From the NCBI RefSeq assembly GCF_000620065.1, contig NZ_KK211062.1:62001-126000 (forward strand): 64,000 nucleotides of DNA, read 5' to 3'. Both the position numbers and the translations under genes were made by a program. This DNA is from Meiothermus cerbereus DSM 11376. GTDB taxonomy: Bacteria > Deinococcota > Deinococci > Deinococcales > Thermaceae. The notes beneath the pieces are model-generated. The model searched no databases. It had not been told where the DNA came from and saw only the letters and a list, made by a program, of their open reading frames with translations. Below, one piece after another: positions 59,905-64,000 of the stretch; positions within the stretch are counted from its first letter, which is position 1; each line of letters starts with the position of its first letter.

Positions 59905-62900
59905 TTAGTCGCCGATGGCCGGGACGGCACCAACCGCTTGTAGCTCGCGGCGCAGCTTATCATAGCGCCGCCGCTCGAACAGGTAAAAGGCCGCCGGCAC
60001 CACATACAGCGTAAGCAGCATCGAGACCGAGACCCCACCCAGGATGATAATCCCCAGCGGGCGGCGGAACTCCGAACCTTCACCGCTGGCGGCAATGAGC
60101 GGAATGGAGATCATCAGCACCGTGAGGGTGGTCATCAGGATGGGACGCAGGCGCAGGCGTCCGGCCTCGACCAGGGCCTCATACAAAGGCTTTTCGCGGG
60201 CCTGGCGTACGGCAAAGTCCAGGAGCAGGATGGCGTTTTTGGTCACCAGACCAATAAGAATCACCACCCCCAGCACCGAAATTACGTCCAGGCCACTGCG
60301 GAAGAAATAGAGGAACCAAAACGCCCCTACCAGCGCCAAAGGCACCGGAAGTAGCAGGTACAGCGGATAGCGAAAGGTGTTGAACTGGCTCGAGATCACC
60401 AGGAAGTTCAAGAGCAAGGCCAGCCCGAAAGCAATGGGGGCACTGCGGGCCAGGTCGCCCACAAACGCCGTGGAACCCTGGGTTTCCAGCTGCACGCCGT
60501 CGCTAAAGACCCCCGCTTTTTCCAGCTCCTGCCGCACCAGGTTGGAGAGCTGGAAGGTTCCAATCTCGGAGTTGGGGGCCCGGTTGGCGTTGATACCGGC
60601 AGAGAAGGCCTGGTTGGTGCGCGAGAGCTGGGCCGGGGTCTGGCGGCTTTCAAACTGCCCCAGGCTGCCGATGGGCAGGGTGCTCCGCAGGGCAGGAGCA
60701 GCCACCGGAAGCGAAAGCAGGCTGGACTGATCGGGCACCAAGCGCGGGTCGGCTCGAACCACAATGGGAATATCGTCGCCGCCCGAACGGACGTTGCCCG
60801 CCTCGGTGCCGGCATTGTAGATGCGCAGGGTCTGGGCCAGGTCGCTTGGGGTGAGGCCCGTGCCGATGAGCCGGCTGGGGTTGGGCACCAGCACCCGCTC
60901 GGTGGCGGTTTCCTCGAGGCTGCTGCGAACGTCTATCAGGTAGGGCAGGTTTCGCATGACCTCGAGGGTCTGCCGGTTTTTCTCCGCCAGCAGGGCGGGG
61001 CTGGGGGCGGTCAGGGTGAATTGCAGGTCGGCGGCTCCCCCTGGCCCTCCTTCGGGCACGGTTACCCGCAAATCAGCTTCGGGTCGGTCACTCAAAAGCT
61101 TCTGCAGGGCTTCGCGGAAGCTCGGCAAAAGTTCATAGACATCCTGGCGTTCACTCTTGCCCACCAGCTCGACCACAATGCGGGCCCGCTCGGGGTTGCC
61201 TCCCCCTAGGGTACTTTGCGAGCTGCCCACGGTATTGAGCACCGAGCGCACCTCGGGGCGGGCCACCAGCCAGGCCTCGAGGCGGCGCGAGAGGGCATCG
61301 GTCTCGGATAAGGCGGTGCCCTTGGGCAGCACCAGATCCACGTTCATCTGCCCGTTGTCGTTTTTGGCGGTGAAGTTGAAGGGAATTTTTGGGGCCACAT
61401 AGCCGATGCTCAGGAAAAAGACCAGGCCCACCAGTAGCACCCAGGGGCTTTGCTTCAAAGCCGCGGCCAGGCTGCGGGCGTAGAACTCCCGCAAGGCCAG
61501 GAACACCCTTTCGGACACCCCGTGCAGGCTTCCGGTGATGGCTCCGGCCAGACCAAACACCAGCGAGAACAGCCAGCGCAAGGGGGCCAGCAGCAGGGTA
61601 AAGGGGGTAATCAGCACGTTGAACCACCGGCGCGAGGGGTTCAGGCCCGGCTGCTGGTAGACGTGCAGACGCAGACCCCAGTGCAGATCCTGGCCCAAGC
61701 CCAGCACCCGCTGGCCGAGCTGGCGCCAGGTGGGGGGTTCGGGGTCGGGGAAGTAGGCCAGGCGCACGGTGAGGAAAAACAGGGCCTCGAGCCAGCTCAC
61801 CGCGATGGCCGCCGCCAGCACGATGCCAAACTGCCGGAAGAACTCCCCGATAATGCCTGGTAGAAAGCTGATCGGCAAGAACACCGCCAGAAGCGAAAGG
61901 GTGGCCGCCGAGACCGCCGAGAGCACCTCAGTGGAGCCCTTGAGCACCGCCTGCAGGTTGTCGTAGCCCATCTGGCGGTAGCGCTCGATGTTCTCCGAAA
62001 GCACGATGGAGTCGTCCACCACGATACCCACCGCCACGATGATGGCCAGCAGGCTAATCACATTGAAGGTAAAGCCCAGCAGGCCAAACACAATCAACGC
62101 GCCCGACATGGTGATGGGAATGGCCAGCACCACGCTAAAGACCGAGTTGAGCTTGCCTAGGAAAATCAGGGTGATGAAGGAGACGATGGCGGCAACCAGC
62201 AGCACCTCGCGGAAAGTGTCGTTGACGGTGTTTTCGATGAAGGTGGTGGTATCGCCCACAATACGGGCCTGGTAGCCTTGCGGCAGCCGGACTTCCTGCA
62301 GGGTGCGCTTGATGCCCTGGGCCACCGCCACTGCGTTGGAGTCGGGGGTTTTACGCACAGCCAGCGGGATTACCGGCTGGCCGTTGAGCCGGGTCAGGCG
62401 GGTGGGGTCGGCCTGGGCATCACGCACCACGCCCAGATCCCGCACCCGCAGGCCACGGGCTGGATCCACCAGAATGTTCCCGACTTCCTCGGGGGTGGTG
62501 GGGGTGTTGCGTAAGGTAAAAAGCAAGCGCTGCCCCCGGTCGCTCTGGGTTCCGGCGGGCACGGCCAGCGCCGAGGCCTGGATGGCGCCCACCACCTGGG
62601 CTGGGGACAGGTTATAGGCGCCCACCTTGTAGGGGTCGAGCAGAACCTGCACCTGCCGCTCGGGCGCCCCCTGTACCTGCACGTCGGCTACCCCTGAGAT
62701 GAGCTGTAAGCGGGGCTTTAGCACGTCGTTGGCGTACTTGGCTACCTCGCGCAGGTCGCGTCCATCGGCTGAGAGGGCAATAAAGAGAATCGGTGAGGCC
62801 GCGGGGTCGAAGCGCTGCACCACCGGGGTCTGGGCATCGCGGGGCAGTTGCCCCCGTACCGCCGACACCCGCTGGGAAACATCGGTAGCCACCCGGTTGA

Positions 62901-63258
62901 TATCCTGGCCAAACTCGAAGGAAACAATCACCTGGGAAAAGCCCTCACCCGAGAGCGAGGCGATCTGGTCGAGGCCCGACAGGGTGGAGACCGCATCCTC
63001 GATGGGGCGACTCACCTGCTGTTCGACTTCTTCGGGCCCGGCTCCCGGGTAGGCCGTGGTCACGGCCACCACCGGAATCTCGAAGCGGGGCAGCAGGTCT
63101 ACCCCCACCCGGCTGCCGGTGATAAGGCCGAACAACACCATGGCCAGGAAGACAGCCGTAGAAAACACCGAGCGCTTTACAAAGAAGGCAATGATCGGAT
63201 TGACCGGCTTGCCGTCTGGGGGTTCGGGAGCTACAACAGGGCGTTCTGGCTGGCTCAT
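59905..63258 (-). CDS. RND-family (HAE1/AcrB-type) efflux permease
   Basis: A 1117-residue inner-membrane pump subunit driven by protons. The proton-relay residues are Asp415-Asp416 in TM4 (GIVVDDSIV) and Lys in TM10 (LIGLVTKNAILLLDFA). Two large periplasmic porter/docking domains and the typical YPGAGPEEVE and VSAVRGQLP segments are present. Between TM6 and TM7, at about residues 505-585, is an extra block with a hydrophobic stretch (NVLITPFTLLLAPLRWLFSL) not seen in AcrB (1049 residues). The ATG at 63258 has GAGGTGGG just upstream. It follows the adaptor gene by 37 nt, forming a two-gene pump operon; the outer-membrane channel is not in the window. Confidence 0.93.
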   Translation of the reverse strand: MSQPERPVVAPEPPDGKPVNPIIAFFVKRSVFSTAVFLAMVLFGLITGSRVGVDLLPRFEIPVVAVTTAYPGAGPEEVEQQVSRPIEDAVSTLSGLDQIASLSGEGFSQVIVSFEFGQDINRVATDVSQRVSAVRGQLPRDAQTPVVQRFDPAASPILFIALSADGRDLREVAKYANDVLKPRLQLISGVADVQVQGAPERQVQVLLDPYKVGAYNLSPAQVVGAIQASALAVPAGTQSDRGQRLLFTLRNTPTTPEEVGNILVDPARGLRVRDLGVVRDAQADPTRLTRLNGQPVIPLAVRKTPDSNAVAVAQGIKRTLQEVRLPQGYQARIVGDTTTFIENTVNDTFREVLLVAAIVSFITLIFLGKLNSVFSVVLAIPITMSGALIVFGLLGFTFNVISLLAIIVAVGIVVDDSIVLSENIERYRQMGYDNLQAVLKGSTEVLSAVSAATLSLLAVFLPISFLPGIIGEFFRQFGIVLAAAIAVSWLEALFFLTVRLAYFPDPEPPTWRQLGQRVLGLGQDLHWGLRLHVYQQPGLNPSRRWFNVLITPFTLLLAPLRWLFSLVFGLAGAITGSLHGVSERVFLALREFYARSLAAALKQSPWVLLVGLVFFLSIGYVAPKIPFNFTAKNDNGQMNVDLVLPKGTALSETDALSRRLEAWLVARPEVRSVLNTVGSSQSTLGGGNPERARIVVELVGKSERQDVYELLPSFREALQKLLSDRPEADLRVTVPEGGPGGAADLQFTLTAPSPALLAEKNRQTLEVMRNLPYLIDVRSSLEETATERVLVPNPSRLIGTGLTPSDLAQTLRIYNAGTEAGNVRSGGDDIPIVVRADPRLVPDQSSLLSLPVAAPALRSTLPIGSLGQFESRQTPAQLSRTNQAFSAGINANRAPNSEIGTFQLSNLVRQELEKAGVFSDGVQLETQGSTAFVGDLARSAPIAFGLALLLNFLVISSQFNTFRYPLYLLLPVPLALVGAFWFLYFFRSGLDVISVLGVVILIGLVTKNAILLLDFAVRQAREKPLYEALVEAGRLRLRPILMTTLTVLMISIPLIAASGEGSEFRRPLGIIILGGVSVSMLLTLYVVPAAFYLFERRRYDKLRRELQAVGAVPAIGD

Positions 63259-63295
63259 ACCCACCTCTGGTTCATGCGGGTGCTAAACAAGGTGC

Positions 63296-64000
63296 TCACT
63301 GCACCACCTCCACCGCGTCCCCATTGCTGAGGCTCGAGGGCACCGGAAAGACCACCGGTCCACTGCCCAGCCCCTCCACCGCGACCCGGGCTCCGGTATC
63401 GCCCAGCACCCGCACCGGGGTGCGTACCGCCTTGCCCTCCTGCACCACAAACACGTAGGTGCTGCGGCCCTCGGTGCGCAAAGCGCCAGCGGGCAGCAGG
63501 CTGCCCTGGGCCAGGGTGAGGGTGTAGCGCACCTGGCTGCTGGCCCCGGGGGGCAGGTCGCCTTCGACCTGAGCGGTCAGCTCGACCAGGCGATCGGTGC
63601 CGGGCACTTTGCTGCTCTTGCGCAGGGTAGCGGGGTAGCTCTTGCCCCCGTAGAGCACCTCGACCTTGCTGCCCAGCGGCAACGCGGCGGCTTCCTCGGG
63701 GGGCAGGCGGAAGGTGGCCTCGAGCCTCGAGGTATCGGCCAGCCGGAAAGCCCGCTGCCCTGCGCTCACAAACTCGCCGGGGTTGGCAAAAATCTCCGCC
63801 ACCACCCCCGCAAAAGGGGCCCGTACCTCGGTGTCGGCTACCGCTCGCCGGGCCTGGGCCAGTTGGTTCTGGGCTTGCTGCACCTGTAGGCGCAAGAGGG
63901 CCAGGTCTTCGCTGGAAGCCCGCTGGGCCCGGGCCAGGTTTTCACGGGCGTTGTCGAAGGCAGCTTTGGCCTGGTTGTAGGCAGCCTCGAGGCCGGTGAG
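63296..64000 (-). CDS. RND efflux periplasmic adaptor (membrane-fusion protein), partial
   Basis: The frame stays open from the stop at 63296 to the window edge (235 codons), so its N-terminus is outside. It shows, from the edge inward, an alpha-helical hairpin (LEAAYNQAKAAFDNARENLA and following, heptad pattern), the second half of the lipoyl domain (VRAPFAGVVAEIFANPGEFV), a beta-barrel with VPGTDRLVELTAQVEGDLPPG, and a membrane-proximal domain ending GDAVEVVQ. This is the MFP/HlyD family partner of the RND permease that follows 37 nt downstream. It probably carries a lipobox or anchor at the missing N-terminus. Confidence 0.88.
   Translation of the reverse strand, partial: LTGLEAAYNQAKAAFDNARENLARAQRASSEDLALLRLQVQQAQNQLAQARRAVADTEVRAPFAGVVAEIFANPGEFVSAGQRAFRLADTSRLEATFRLPPEEAAALPLGSKVEVLYGGKSYPATLRKSSKVPGTDRLVELTAQVEGDLPPGASSQVRYTLTLAQGSLLPAGALRTEGRSTYVFVVQEGKAVRTPVRVLGDTGARVAVEGLGSGPVVFPVPSSLSNGDAVEVVQ

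Overview
The window looks like a chromosomal segment of a thermophilic member of the Thermaceae (Deinococcota), most probably Meiothermus. The reasons are the high GC content with mostly vegetative genes, a diderm envelope (BamA, a giant TamB, a lipoprotein protease, an RND pump), Thermus-type versions of HflX, M29 aminopeptidase and aqualysin-like protease, a phenylacetate gene with a Thermus PaaR-type operator, and many genes with a TANNNT -10 box 6-9 nt before the start codon, as described for leaderless Deinococcus genes. The assignment is inferred from protein character only.

Layout. 1-1150: lipid/acyl metabolism (a partial acyl-CoA ligase and a KAS III-like enzyme), then a MITE. 1561-7932: DNA primase, an internally deleted IS4-type transposase remnant, a 1051-residue cyclase/ATPase/TPR signalling protein and an unknown. 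8378-19512: the envelope module, BamA then the 2810-residue TamB. 19660-25328: acylphosphatase with a second MITE copy at its stop codon, HflX, HAD hydrolase, YdcF-like protein, DivIVA, YggS and purine nucleoside phosphorylase. 25574-25834: two methionine tRNAs with promoter and terminator. 25874-33442: a molybdenum hydroxylase island, xdhC divergent from coxS-L-M-D-E, with a form II (AYRGAGR) large subunit. 33732-41925: subtilase, acyl-CoA carboxylase subunit, tpiA with an MliC-like gene, aminotransferase, 2-oxoacid dehydrogenase E1 alpha/beta, and a YdcZ-type membrane protein. 42068-44152: paaZ behind a PaaR-like operator. 44128-48034 (minus strand): a trp operon, promoter - leader peptide with three Trp codons - terminator - trpB - trpA - orphan DNA methyltransferase - metallo-beta-lactamase-fold hydrolase. 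48088-57105: M29 aminopeptidase, a secreted unknown, RecX, phosphoesterase, stand-alone RAM protein, CPBP protease, isocitrate dehydrogenase, three proteins of unknown function and a DnaQ-like exonuclease. 57366-64000: GatA, an alpha/beta hydrolase and an RND efflux permease with its adaptor cut by the window end.

The signals I find most worth following are (1) a textbook ribosome-mediated attenuator before trpBA that would also govern a DNA methyltransferase, (2) a strong excess of the palindrome CTCGAG (24 by hand count in the first 8 kb, where about 3 are expected), a HIP1-like genomic signature, (3) the shared leaderless promoter architecture, (4) several dispersed repeat families, (5) a calcium-loop-like insertion in the BamA barrel, and (6) a purine nucleoside phosphorylase with substituted base-recognition residues. 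I see no CRISPR array, rRNA operon, prophage or defence island.
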